Shown here: positions 1 through 10,000 of the stretch, piece after piece
How positions within the stretch are numbered: position 1 is the stretch's first letter
Layout: each line of letters begins with the position of its first letter
Origin: CAIVPM01 sp964477265
GTDB lineage: Bacteria > Bacteroidota > Bacteroidia > Chitinophagales > Chitinophagaceae
Length of the DNA: 53,773 nt
Assembly: GCA_964477265.1 (NCBI GenBank)
Contig: CAYZDJ010000020.1
Location: 1 to 53,773, forward strand
Direction of reading: 5' to 3'
Made by a program: the position numbers and the translations under genes
Notes under the pieces: model-generated
Told to the model about the DNA's origin: nothing
What the model saw: only the letters and a program-made list of their open reading frames with translations
The model's database searches: none

Positions 1-169
1 GGCAGAACAATTTACTGGTTTAAAAGGTGTGTTTGTAAGCATTGAAGATACTATCAGAGGATTTAATGCCATTATGGATGGTGAAGTTGATCAATATCCA
101 GAAGCTGCATTTAACCTTGTTGGTACATTGGAAGATGCAATTGAGAAAGGTAAAAAAATGATGAATTAA
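1..169 (+). CDS. atpD: ATP synthase F1 subunit beta, C-terminal end (partial)
   Basis: The reading frame entering at base 2 encodes the last 55 residues of the catalytic beta subunit of F1F0 ATP synthase and stops with TAA at 167-169. The stretch AEQFTGLKGVFVSIEDTIRG and the end LEDAIEKGKKMM are typical of the beta-subunit C-terminal helical domain. The start lies outside the window. It is followed after 75 bases by atpC, so this is the end of an atp operon in which beta and epsilon are adjacent, as is common in Bacteroidota. Confidence 0.95.
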   Translation, partial: AEQFTGLKGVFVSIEDTIRGFNAIMDGEVDQYPEAAFNLVGTLEDAIEKGKKMMN

Positions 170-244
170 GAAATTCGGCAATGAAACAATTTGACAATTA
201 GCCAATTTAATTGTCGAATTGCCAAATTGATAAATTGACAAATT

Positions 245-496
245 ATGGTACTCGAAATATTAACTCCAGAAAAAAAATTATATAGTGGTAATGTTTATGG
301 TGTGCAAATGCCAGGCATTAGTGGTTTGTTTGAAGTATTAGATAAACACGCTCCATTGGTAAGTGCTTTAGGTAAAGGAAACTTAAAAGTTTTAGAAACA
401 AAAACAACTTCAAAAAGTTATAGCATTCAAAGTGGTTTTGTTGAGGTATTAAATAACAAAGTAACTGTTTTGCTTGAGGGTGCTACTGAGGCATAA
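245..496 (+). CDS. atpC: ATP synthase F1 subunit epsilon, short form
   Basis: This encodes the epsilon subunit of the F1 rotor stalk, which links rotation to catalysis at the inner face of the cytoplasmic membrane. The 83 residues show the N-terminal beta-sandwich pattern (LEILTPEKKLYSG, then MPGISGLFEVLDKHAPLVSA). The usual C-terminal helical hairpin, which brings many epsilon subunits to about 130 residues, is absent; short forms of this kind are normal in Bacteroidota. The ATG follows an AT-rich spacer built of imperfect CAATTTGACAATT-type repeats and has no Shine-Dalgarno sequence. A strong terminator follows 22 bases after the stop. Confidence 0.93.
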   Translation: MVLEILTPEKKLYSGNVYGVQMPGISGLFEVLDKHAPLVSALGKGNLKVLETKTTSKSYSIQSGFVEVLNNKVTVLLEGATEA

Positions 497-518
497 AATA
501 TAATTTCAATTTATTTGT

Positions 519-552
519 AAAAAAGAGTTTGGCGTTGCCAAACTCTTTTTTA
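519..552 (+). terminator. Intrinsic terminator of the atp operon
   Basis: A perfect 15-bp stem (519-533 with 537-551) encloses a 3-base loop and carries an A-tract on one arm and a T-tract on the other. It can therefore end atpC on the plus strand and, less directly, tsaE transcription from the minus strand. Confidence 0.85.
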
Positions 553-621
553 TTTATTATGATTTTGTTCTCTTAAAACTCTGGGTAAATCTCGCTTGTC
601 TCTGTGGTAAAATACAAACCT

Positions 622-1029
622 CTAAAAAACAATCGTTCTTTTTTCATTGTCAACTAATTCAATCTTTATCTCACACACATCATCAGGCATAATTTCCATT
701 GCTTTTTCTGGCCATTCAACAAAGCAATAGTTGTTGCTATACAAAACATCTTCAACACCAGCATTAATGGCTTCTTCAGCATCTTTTAGTCTGTATAGAT
801 CCAAGTGATAAATTATACCAGCATCATCACTTTTATATTCGTTAATAATAGAAAAAGTTGGGCTGCTACTTACTTCATTTACCTGCAAATATTTGCATAA
901 TGCATTTATGAAAGTTGTTTTACCACAACCCATTCCTGCATAAAACAACCACACTTTTTTGTGCTTATTATGCTGCCAAACCTGTTGTACAACATTATCA
1001 ATCTGCGATAGAGAAAAAGTAATTTCCAT
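622..1029 (-). CDS. tsaE: tRNA threonylcarbamoyladenosine biosynthesis ATPase TsaE
   Basis: TsaE is the ATPase that works with TsaB and TsaD to place threonylcarbamoyl on A37 of ANN-decoding tRNAs. The 135-residue length matches the family. A P-loop (GMGCGKTT, residues 32-39), the SSPTFSIINEY segment and HLDLYRL are the expected TsaE signatures, and FVEWPEKA near the C terminus is also typical. The gene is divergent from the copper ATPase gene, with an 79-base spacer that carries a promoter-like sequence for that gene. The product should be cytoplasmic. Confidence 0.92.
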   Translation of the reverse strand: MEITFSLSQIDNVVQQVWQHNKHKKVWLFYAGMGCGKTTFINALCKYLQVNEVSSSPTFSIINEYKSDDAGIIYHLDLYRLKDAEEAINAGVEDVLYSNNYCFVEWPEKAMEIMPDDVCEIKIELVDNEKRTIVF

Positions 1030-1066
1030 TGTAGCAAAAATATGCCTGTATGTGATAAAAGTCCTG

Positions 1067-1095
1067 TTTGCAACAATCTAAAGAAATTACATTTG
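1067..1095 (+). promoter_or_regulatory. Putative Bacteroidota-type promoter for the copper ATPase
   Basis: TTTG (1067-1070) lies 17 bases upstream of TACATTTG (1088-1095). This matches the TTTG / TAnnTTTG pattern of the Bacteroidota housekeeping sigma factor. The ATG of copA is 14 bases downstream of the -7 box, leaving only a very short leader. Confidence 0.5.
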
Positions 1096-1108
1096 TAAAA
1101 ATTATTAT

Positions 1109-3268
1109 ATGAACACAACACAAATAAAAGTTGAGGGAATGGACTGTAGCAGTTGTGCTTTATCTATAACAAAAACTTTAGAGAAACAAGGCTTGCAAAA
1201 TGTTAAGGTAAATTATGCAAGTGGAGATGTATGCTATGAAAACACTGATAACATTAGCTTTGAAAAGATAGAAAAAAATATTACAGACTTAGGTTATAAA
1301 GTTATTAACGAACACTTGCACCATCATCACGCAGAAACAAAAGGCTTTTTACGCAACAACTTTCATCGTTTTTTATTCAGCCTTGTTTTTGCCCTGCCAC
1401 TTTTTCTTTCTCATTTAATACATATACATTGGTTAATGAATCCTGTGGTGCAGTTTGCATTAACAACGCCAGTGTATATTTTAGGTATGAGTTATTTTGG
1501 CAAGAGTGCTTTGCGAAGTTTGCTGAAAGGCTTTCCCAATATGAATGTGTTGATAGCATTGGGTTCTACAGCAGCATACTTTTATAGTGTATATGGAATG
1601 ATTGCTGGCAAAGCAATGGAGTTTATGTTTTTTGAAACAACAGCAACAACTTTAACGCTTGTTTTTTTAGGTAATTATTTAGAAGATTATACACACGAAC
1701 AAACACAAAAAGCTGTTAATGCTTTAATAAAAAATCAGCCACAAAAAGCAACAATGATTGCCTTTGATGACAAGTATCAGGAGCAGCATTTTGAAGTAGA
1801 TGCAAAGGACTTAAAAGTGGGCGATTTAATATTAGTTAAAACTGGAGATAAAGTACCAACAGATTGCAAAATACTAAGTGGTAATGGCAGTTTGAATGAG
1901 AGTATTGTAACTGGAGAAAGTGAGCCTATTGCTAAACAAAATAAAGATTCTTTACTTGGTGGAAGTGTGGTGATTGATGGAAATTTTAAGGCACAGGTAA
2001 CAGTTGAAAATAGCAATTCGGTTCTTGGTCAAATTATAAAACTCATACAAAATGCACAAACAGAAAAGCCACCAATGCAGCAACTGGCAGATAAAATAAG
2101 TGCTGTGTTTGTGCCTGCTGTAATTGTAGTTGCTGTTGCAACTTTATTGATAAATTACTATTTTATTAATGTTGGATTTACTGAAAGTTTATTGCGTTGT
2201 GTAGCAGTGTTGGTAATTGCTTGTCCTTGTGCAATGGGTCTTGCAACGCCTGCTGCTATTGCTGTTGGTTTGGGTCGTGCTACAAAAAATGGAGTGTTAT
2301 TTAAAGATGCTACAAGTCTTGAGTTATTTAAAAATATTAAGCAAATTGTATTTGATAAAACTGGAACATTAACAACAGGAAATTTTAGAATAGTTAATTA
2401 TGGAATTGGGAATCAGGAATCAGGAATTAGTGAAAACAACGAGAAACGAGAAACGAGAAACGAAGAATTTAAAACAATTGCCTATTCTCTTGAAAAATAT
2501 TCCAATCATCCATTAGCAAAAGTTATAGCAACGGAATGGAAAGCAAACAATGAAATTCGCTGGCAAAAAATAGAAGAAGTAAAGGGCTTGGGAATGGTTG
2601 CTACAGATAAAGAAGGTAATGAATACAAAGCCACATCGTTTAAAGGCGTTGAGCAATTAACTACAGATTATTCTCACAATATATACATCACCAAAAACAA
2701 TAAACTACTTGGCTTTATTGATGTTGCAGATGAAATAAGACCAGAAGCAAAAAATATTATTCAGCAACTGCATCAACAAAATATTAAAACCATTTTATTA
2801 AGTGGGGATAAGAAAGAAAAGTGTGAAGCAGTTGCAAAACAATTAGGCATTGATGAAGTATATGCAGAGCAAACACCTCAAAATAAAATTGATTATGTAG
2901 CTAAGCTCAATGCACAACAACCTACAGCAATGGTTGGTGATGGCATTAACGATGCACCAGCTTTGGCAAAGGCAAGCATTGGCATAAGCTTAAGCGAAGC
3001 AAGTGAACTGGCAATACAAAGTGCACAGGTTGTATTAATGAAAAGTGGTTTAAAGAAATTGCCTTTTGCATTGGGCATTGGCAAGCATACTTACACAACT
3101 ATTCAGCAAAATTTATTCTGGGCTTTGATATATAATGTTATTGCAATACCAATTGCAGCTTGTGGTTTGCTTGGAACTTATGGCCCAACTTATGGTGCAA
3201 TAATTATGGGTCTGAGCGATGTGGTACTTGCCATAAACAGCATTAGGTTAAGATGGAAAAAGATTTAA
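1109..3268 (+). CDS. copA: Copper-translocating P1B-type ATPase
   Basis: This is a heavy-metal P-type ATPase that pumps Cu(I) across the cytoplasmic membrane. In order it shows an N-terminal metal-binding domain with GMDCSSC (Cys13, Cys16), a His cluster at 70-74, membrane helices, the actuator motif TGES (268-271), the transport motif CPC (372-374), the phosphorylation site DKTGT (Asp416), the HP pair of the nucleotide-binding domain near 467 and GDGINDAP. The 719-residue length fits a one-HMA-domain CopA. Residues about 431-454 are an odd hydrophilic insertion encoded by short tandem DNA repeats (separate entry). The secreted thioredoxin-like gene follows 41 bases later and may be co-transcribed. 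CPC makes copper the likely substrate; silver is also possible. Confidence 0.93.
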   Translation: MNTTQIKVEGMDCSSCALSITKTLEKQGLQNVKVNYASGDVCYENTDNISFEKIEKNITDLGYKVINEHLHHHHAETKGFLRNNFHRFLFSLVFALPLFLSHLIHIHWLMNPVVQFALTTPVYILGMSYFGKSALRSLLKGFPNMNVLIALGSTAAYFYSVYGMIAGKAMEFMFFETTATTLTLVFLGNYLEDYTHEQTQKAVNALIKNQPQKATMIAFDDKYQEQHFEVDAKDLKVGDLILVKTGDKVPTDCKILSGNGSLNESIVTGESEPIAKQNKDSLLGGSVVIDGNFKAQVTVENSNSVLGQIIKLIQNAQTEKPPMQQLADKISAVFVPAVIVVAVATLLINYYFINVGFTESLLRCVAVLVIACPCAMGLATPAAIAVGLGRATKNGVLFKDATSLELFKNIKQIVFDKTGTLTTGNFRIVNYGIGNQESGISENNEKRETRNEEFKTIAYSLEKYSNHPLAKVIATEWKANNEIRWQKIEEVKGLGMVATDKEGNEYKATSFKGVEQLTTDYSHNIYITKNNKLLGFIDVADEIRPEAKNIIQQLHQQNIKTILLSGDKKEKCEAVAKQLGIDEVYAEQTPQNKIDYVAKLNAQQPTAMVGDGINDAPALAKASIGISLSEASELAIQSAQVVLMKSGLKKLPFALGIGKHTYTTIQQNLFWALIYNVIAIPIAACGLLGTYGPTYGAIIMGLSDVVLAINSIRLRWKKI
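2402..2466 (+). repeat. Short tandem repeats inside the copA coding region
   Basis: Two adjacent repeat tracts sit in frame within the nucleotide-binding domain: GGAATCA-type units (about 2405-2430), then ACGAGAA-type units (about 2439-2466). They encode a low-complexity stretch rich in E, N, R and G that other CopA proteins do not need. Units of this sort normally lie in intergenic DNA in this group. Confidence 0.7.
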
Positions 3269-3309
3269 TGTAACTTCAAAATATTCAACTAATCAATTAC
3301 TTTTATTCA

Positions 3310-3801
3310 ATGAAATTATTACTTACAACATTTTTTATCACAATTCAGTTTGTAGCATTGGCTAATAATTCTGATACTTTAAAACCGTATAACCCAAATG
3401 CCAATGCAAAGGCAGATGTTGATAGCGTTTTAAAAGTTGCTAAAAATCAAAACAAGCATGTGCTGTTAATGATTGGGGGCAACTGGTGCAGCTGGTGTAT
3501 AAAATTTAACAAATTTGTAATGCTTGATGCACAACTGGATTCTGCATTAAATAGCAATTATATTTTGTATCATTTAAATTATAGTAAAGAAAATAAAAAT
3601 AAGGAAATGCTTGTTAAATATGGCTTTCCACAACGTTTTGGCTTTCCTGTTTTTGTTGTTTTAGATGCTAAGGGCAATAGAATACATACTCAAAATTCAT
3701 CTTACCTTGAAGAAGGTAAAGGTTATAGCAAAGCTAAAATTTTAGAATTTTTTGACAACTGGGGTCCTAATGCTTTGAAAGCTGAAAACTATAAGTATTA
3801 A
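3310..3801 (+). CDS. Exported thioredoxin-fold protein
   Basis: A 163-residue protein with an N-terminal signal peptide (about residues 1-18) followed by a thioredoxin fold. The redox motif is WCSWC in GGNWCSWCIKF (around residues 58-62), and the cis-proline region FGFPVFVVLDAKG is present. It resembles the thioredoxin_7/DUF255-like small periplasmic disulfide proteins. Its place directly after copA suggests a role in periplasmic thiol or copper handling, which is inference. The 41-base gap and the absence of a clear promoter favour co-transcription with copA. Confidence 0.8.
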   Translation: MKLLLTTFFITIQFVALANNSDTLKPYNPNANAKADVDSVLKVAKNQNKHVLLMIGGNWCSWCIKFNKFVMLDAQLDSALNSNYILYHLNYSKENKNKEMLVKYGFPQRFGFPVFVVLDAKGNRIHTQNSSYLEEGKGYSKAKILEFFDNWGPNALKAENYKY

Positions 3802-3885
3802 TAAATGGTAGAGTTATTAATATTTTGATACTATAAATTCAAACTTTGAACGCTGTACTGTATGCTATAAACTATCTTCGCAGCT

Positions 3886-5766
3886 ATGCATTATGTTTCG
3901 GTAGAAAAACTTACCAAAAGTTATGGTATCACTCCATTGTTTTCAAATATCACTTTCCATATTTCACAAGGAGATAAAATTGCTTTAATAGCAAGGAATG
4001 GCACAGGAAAATCTACCTTGCTTAAAATACTTTCAGGTAAAGAAACTGCTGATGAGGGGAAAATATGGATTAATAAAGACTGCACAGTTGCCTTGTTTGA
4101 GCAAGACCCAAACCTTGAAGAAGAAAAGAATATTATTGATAATATTTTACACGCCAATCACCCTGCTGTAAAGGCAATAAAAAATTATGAATTAGCAACA
4201 GATGAAAATAATACTGATGCTTTGCAAGATGCTATTGTGTTAATGGATGAAATGCAAGCCTGGGATTTTGAAGCTAAGGTAAAACAGATTTTAGGTAAGT
4301 TGAATATTCATCACCTTCAACAACAAGTAAATACTTTAAGTGGTGGACAAAGAAAACGTGTTGCACTTGCCAGAACGCTTGTAGATATTGGATTTGAGCA
4401 AAATCATACTTTATTGATAATGGATGAGCCAACAAATCATTTAGATGTAGAAATGATTGAGTGGTTGGAAAATTATTTGCTTGCAGAAAATGTAACCTTA
4501 CTAATGGTTACCCATGACAGGTATTTTTTAGATGCTGTGTGTAGCGAAATATGGGAGCTTGAAAGGGAGGATTTATATGTGTATAAAGGCGACTACGAAA
4601 ACTATTTAAATAAGAAAGCAGCACGTATAGAAAATGAGCAAGCCAATATTGACAAAGCTAAAAGTGAGTTTAGAAAAGAGCTTGAATGGATGCGTAAACA
4701 ACCTAAGGCAAGAACCACAAAAAGCAAAAGCAGGCAGGATAATTTTTATGATATAAAAGATAAAGCAAATAAAAAAATAGAAGACAATCAGGTGCAACTT
4801 CAAATAAAAATGAACAGGATTGGAGGGAAGGTGATAGAGATGAAAAAGGTTTATAAAAATTATGGTAGCAAAGAAATTCTAAAAGGCTTTGACTATACTT
4901 TCAATAAGGGTGAAAGGCTTGGTATCATTGGAAAAAATGGTGTAGGTAAATCTACTTTTTTAAATATTATACAACAGCTTGAACAACCTGATAGTGGTAA
5001 AATAAATATTGGAGACACAATAGTTTTTGGTAATTTTTCTCAGCAAGGGTTAGAGATAAAAGACAATGTGCGTGTGATTGAATATGTAAAAAACATTGCA
5101 GAAAATTTTCCTTTAGCAAAAGGTGGAAGCATTAGTGCTGCACAGTTTTTAGAGTTGTTTTTATTTACACCTGAAAAGCAATACACTTATTTGCAAAGCC
5201 TGAGTGGTGGGGAAAAAAAGCGTTTACAATTGCTGGCAATCCTTTTTAAAAATCCTAATTTTTTGATTTTGGATGAGCCTACCAATGACCTTGATTTGCC
5301 TACTCTTGCTGTGCTTGAAAATTTTTTACAAGACTATCCTGGTTGTGTGGTAATTGTAAGCCACGATAGGTATTTTATGGATAAATTGGTTGATCATTTA
5401 TTGGTGTTTGAAGGCAATGCAGTTGTAAGGGATTATCCAGGAAATTACAGCCAGTACAGGATTTGGCAAGATGAGGAAGCTGCAAAAATAAAGCAAGTTG
5501 CTGCAGCAAAAGTTCAGGAAGCAAAAGTTGCTGAACAACAAAAAAGTAATAAAAAAATATCGTTTAAAGACAAGCACGAGTTTGAGCAACTGGAAAAAGA
5601 AATGCCAAAACTTGAGAGAGAAAAGAAGGAAATTGAAAATAAATTGGCAATGGAAAATTTATCTTTTGAAGAAATAAATAAACTAAGCCTGCGTATTGGT
5701 GAAATTGCTGCAATGCTTGAAGAGAAAGAAATGCGTTGGTTAGAGTTGAGTGAGATTGTGGGCTAA
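3886..5766 (+). CDS. ABC-F family ATPase (Uup-like)
   Basis: This 626-residue soluble protein has two ABC ATPase domains in tandem and no membrane segments, as in ABC-F proteins acting at the ribosome. Domain 1 has Walker A ARNGTGKST, signature LSGGQRKR and Walker B LLIMDEPTNHLD. Domain 2 has GKNGVGKST, LSGGEKKR and FLILDEPTNDLD. A basic linker with MRKQPKARTTKSK lies between them. The charged coiled-coil C terminus (about residues 540-626) is typical of the Uup branch. TATCTTCG just upstream of the ATG resembles a -7 box. No feature points to antibiotic resistance rather than housekeeping. Confidence 0.9.
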   Translation: MHYVSVEKLTKSYGITPLFSNITFHISQGDKIALIARNGTGKSTLLKILSGKETADEGKIWINKDCTVALFEQDPNLEEEKNIIDNILHANHPAVKAIKNYELATDENNTDALQDAIVLMDEMQAWDFEAKVKQILGKLNIHHLQQQVNTLSGGQRKRVALARTLVDIGFEQNHTLLIMDEPTNHLDVEMIEWLENYLLAENVTLLMVTHDRYFLDAVCSEIWELEREDLYVYKGDYENYLNKKAARIENEQANIDKAKSEFRKELEWMRKQPKARTTKSKSRQDNFYDIKDKANKKIEDNQVQLQIKMNRIGGKVIEMKKVYKNYGSKEILKGFDYTFNKGERLGIIGKNGVGKSTFLNIIQQLEQPDSGKINIGDTIVFGNFSQQGLEIKDNVRVIEYVKNIAENFPLAKGGSISAAQFLELFLFTPEKQYTYLQSLSGGEKKRLQLLAILFKNPNFLILDEPTNDLDLPTLAVLENFLQDYPGCVVIVSHDRYFMDKLVDHLLVFEGNAVVRDYPGNYSQYRIWQDEEAAKIKQVAAAKVQEAKVAEQQKSNKKISFKDKHEFEQLEKEMPKLEREKKEIENKLAMENLSFEEINKLSLRIGEIAAMLEEKEMRWLELSEIVG

Positions 5767-5855
5767 GTAATAACTTTTGATAAGATATATTTCAGACTTA
5801 TTAGTAAGCTATTGCAAGGGAAGTATTACTTTTTTTACCACAAATCCAACCTGCT

Positions 5856-6986
5856 CTACCTTTCAACATATCGCATCCATCTTTCAGGAATATCGTTATT
5901 GCTTGCTATTATATAGTCAGTCTTGCTGCATGGAATAAATTTGCCATCATGTGCTTTCATCCACCAACGCCCTGTTTTTTTGCTTTGCAAAAAAGTTGTA
6001 TTAAATTCGGCAAGTGCTAAAGTAAATTCATTGAAACTATCTTTATCATTAAGCTCTGCTTCAAATTTGCTTTTATATATTCCATCCATATAATACCAAA
6101 GCATATTGCTTATTTGCTTTGCAGTTAAGTTATGTACATCGTGTTGGGGGTAATATCCATAAATGCCAACTGATGAAACTGTATTACTTAATCCTGCATA
6201 TTGCATCAGCTTGCAGGCTTCCTCTCCATCAAAACCGTTTGGAGTTAGTCTATTTGCAGGAGCATGTGCATTCTGTATGGCACTAATGTCAAAACTAAAT
6301 AAATGTGAGCTGCGAATTGCAGGTTCCATTTCTTCAACATTATCTTTTACACGACCAACCCTATGGCAATCAAATCTAAGCTTATCAATGGTTTCAAGCA
6401 TCTGCGGATGCACTAAATAACTTTGAAAACCAATGTGGGTATAGTGTTTAACATAGTTTGGCTCGCCTGTTAAAAAATCCATTAAAAAATTATCAGCCAT
6501 TAAAACGCTATCCATATTTAAATCAATAGCTGCATCTATACAAGTGGCTTCAATAATTTTTTCCTGTTGCACATAGGCATTGTATTGTGCCAATGTTATA
6601 TCGTGGCTTCCACCAAGTATTACAACCTTTTTATTCAGTTCAAGCAATTCCTTTACAATGCTTGTCAATGCTGCATAAGTGTCTTGCAAAGTAGCACCAC
6701 GTTTTATATTACCAACGTCTGCTACAGTTACTGTATCGTGCCAATGAAACAGCTTATAAAATTCCTTCCTTATGGCATCTGGGCTGCTTGTGTTGTCATA
6801 TTCAACACCATTGCCACGCATTTCGCCACAGCCTATAAGCACTATATCAGCAGCTTTAATATTTGGCATTTCTTCATCATAAACCAAAATATGCCTTCCA
6901 AGCTGTGTGTCTTTGTAACCCTCATCATCACTAAGGTAAGCAAGGTTTACAGGTTCTAAAAAATCTATTGATATTCCTAAAGTCAT
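5856..6986 (-). CDS. Arginase/formimidoylglutamase-fold protein with incomplete metal site
   Basis: A 376-residue protein of the ureohydrolase (arginase/agmatinase/HutG) fold. The motif GGSHD places a histidine (His128) at the first metal-ligand position. The normal DAHxD motif reads DAAID (151-155), with Ala for the bridging His, and the normal SxDxD motif reads SFDIS (231-235), with Ser for the second Asp. Four of the six classic Mn ligands remain. Bacteroidota carry a branch of such proteins usually annotated as formimidoylglutamase. Either its chemistry differs or it is not a hydrolase. It converges with the ABC-F gene. Confidence 0.75.
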   Translation of the reverse strand: MTLGISIDFLEPVNLAYLSDDEGYKDTQLGRHILVYDEEMPNIKAADIVLIGCGEMRGNGVEYDNTSSPDAIRKEFYKLFHWHDTVTVADVGNIKRGATLQDTYAALTSIVKELLELNKKVVILGGSHDITLAQYNAYVQQEKIIEATCIDAAIDLNMDSVLMADNFLMDFLTGEPNYVKHYTHIGFQSYLVHPQMLETIDKLRFDCHRVGRVKDNVEEMEPAIRSSHLFSFDISAIQNAHAPANRLTPNGFDGEEACKLMQYAGLSNTVSSVGIYGYYPQHDVHNLTAKQISNMLWYYMDGIYKSKFEAELNDKDSFNEFTLALAEFNTTFLQSKKTGRWWMKAHDGKFIPCSKTDYIIASNNDIPERWMRYVER

Positions 6987-7082
6987 TTGTTCTTGAATAA
7001 ATATTCTTCACCAAAATTGTGAAAAACTAAAGTATAACTGCTATTTGTTAATTAATAATTAAACATTAACCATTAATCACTA

Positions 7083-10000
7083 CTAAAAGTCTAGTCCCAT
7101 TGCAAAATAACCTATAGGCTTACCTACAAATACACCTTTCATTGGCCAGGCTACATCAAACTTTAAAAAATAGCCAAGCAAAGTGCTGCGTACACCAAAA
7201 CCATAACCACCAGCAAATGGACCTAAGCCACCAGCATCTAGCTTTAAAGTTATTGGGCCTTGCACAGAAACTTCTGCAGGTCTTTTTATACCATCATATT
7301 TTCCATTCCATGCTGTACCTAAATCTAAAAATTGTACAAGTTGCAAATTGCGTAAAAATGCATTGTTTACTGGCTTGTTAAAAAATGTGCTAAACACAGG
7401 CAAACGGATTTCGCTGTTAATAACAACCGCATTGTTGCCATTGGCTGCATTTTGATTATAGCCACGCATATTTACTGCAAGACTTTGAAAAGCATAAGTT
7501 GCATCTTGTGCAGGTGTATTGCCATTATTGAATTTAGGACTAAACCAACCATCTACCCCACCAAGATAATAAATAATCTTTTGGCTACCCCAACTAAAGT
7601 CTGCACTGCCACGTACAGCCCAAATGCAGTTTCTGTATATTGGCAAATAGTGTCTGAAATCTATTCCAACATTAAATGTTTCTTTATAAGGAACAAATTT
7701 CTTGTCTTCGCCAGGAGCAATGATATCAGCATAAATTTTAAAACGCATACCTTCCCATATGTTCATTGCAGGAGTAATGGTATTGTCATGTACATATTCT
7801 AAATGAGCCATTACATTGTATTCATCAAAATCTCTGAATGCAAGTGCTGCAGGCACACCAAATGGCACACCTAACGAGTAATCCAATGGCTTTAAAGAAT
7901 ATCTGTCTCTCCTGATATTGGCTGTAAGCCTTAAGCTTCTTACTTCATCAAAAGGATAAGAAACATTTGCCTGATAAATATTGGTTACACGCAGCATATT
8001 AAATTGCCCACCAGTATTTGCAGTTACACCACCTGTAAAATTGCTTCTGTAATATGTAAACCCCCAGTCGCACCTTTTTCTATAATTCTGGTAATTAAGA
8101 TAAACATCTTTGTCTTTTAAATTGCTTGCAAACCTAAAGCCCCCAGTAATCCTGTAATCCTCCATCAAATCATTTATACCTGCCTTGAAAGCAAGGTTAA
8201 CACTTGTACCATTACTGTATTGAATTGGACCCAAGCCACCATTATAAGGCTGGTAACGTGTTATCAATAAATTATTGCCAACACCACTTGTTAAATTATC
8301 TACCTGAAACTTTAAACGACTGTTGAACAACCTTGCTTTTTGCCTTTGCACAATGGCTTCCTCCACTATATTTTTTTTAGTTGTATCAGGTTTCTCATCA
8401 CTAAAGGCATTCTGAAAAAAGTCATTATCTTTTTGTTTAATGCTATCGGCTTTTACCTTATCGTTTACATTGGCTTTGCCCAACTTGATGCGTTCTTCCT
8501 CCAATATTTTTTTCATGTATGATGTTGGAGGTGCGGTAACGTTTCTTCTGTAAAGTGCGTCTTCATTAATCTTTAGCTTATACAACATTTTTTCATTGCC
8601 TTCCCTTCTGGTTTCACTTATTTGCCCATTATTGCCTGCTACCCTTGTTTCTATTAAACTGCTTTGATAATTTGTAATAGGAAAAGTATAGGTAGAATCT
8701 TTATATACCTGAAAATATGCAATGCTATCAGGCTCTTGTTTTTGCCATGCTATTAAAGAGCTATCCATTTCCTTGGCACTTGGGTTGCGTAGCATTTCAT
8801 CTCCCACAAAATATAATGTATCTAAGCCATTACGTGCAGTGCTAAAAAAACCAGCCCAACGATTGTTAACTCCATTTTCATCACACACAAACGTAAAGTG
8901 ATTTGTGTTGTACTGCATTGGCAATATAGCATTGCCATGCTTCATGTTGGTTAATTGCGTTATTTGCTTTGCAGTTGAATTGTTTAAAATATCTACTAGA
9001 AAAACATTGAAACGATACTTGCTTGGCTGTACTGTATCATTGTTTGGTGCATCTACACCTGGCCTGTTCGATGAAAAAATAAAGCCTGTTCTGTTAGGAA
9101 AATTTACCAATGTTGGGTTTAAGTCATCATACACATCATTGGTTATTTGCGTTGTTTTTTGTTCTTCAATTTTATAGGTATAAATATCAGTATGCCCATT
9201 TTTTGCAGCACTTAAAACCAATGTGTTTCCATCAAGCATATAGTTGGCATCAAGTATTTGGTCAAAGCCCGCAATTTCAATGGGTTGCTTTTGATACTTT
9301 GCTATTATATCATAAATAAGCAATTTGGTTTTACCTTTTTCCCAATAAATAACACAAAATTTTGTGCCTTTTACATCCCATGCAATTATTGGGTAATTGG
9401 GATTTATGTCTCCCTGGTGTGTTCTTACACCACGTTTTAAAATAGTTGTTGCTTCATAATCTTCAAAATATTTTACACTATAAAAACCACGATGAAACTC
9501 TACCACAACATAGTTTTTATTTTTAGGATTTGGGTTGGCATTAAACCTGAAATAATCAACTTTATCAACAGTTTCATCTGCTATAATATTGCCTTTTGGT
9601 GCATTTCGCCTTCTGCGTATATCAGCATCATATTTATTTTCCTCAAACTCCATAAAGTCTTTCAGCACATCTTTAAATTTCTTTTTGCAAATTTTTAGCG
9701 ATGCCTGGTTAAGGCTTTTATTTAAACGAGCGAGATACAAAAAATAAGTTACGCTTTCTGTTTTATATTTTTCTGCTATATAATACCAGAATGCATGTCC
9801 TGCAAGGGTTGGCTTATCAAATGCAAAATGGTAAAATGTTTTATAGGAGCCATTTAAAATTGCATTCTTTAAGTCATCGTCTTTTTCAGTACTCCACCTT
9901 TCTGCCACATAGCTTATATAGCCATCGGTTAGCCATTTTGGCAAATCAAGTAATGCCTGGTTACTGGCAACTTCGCCTACATCGCTACCAAACAAAAGGT

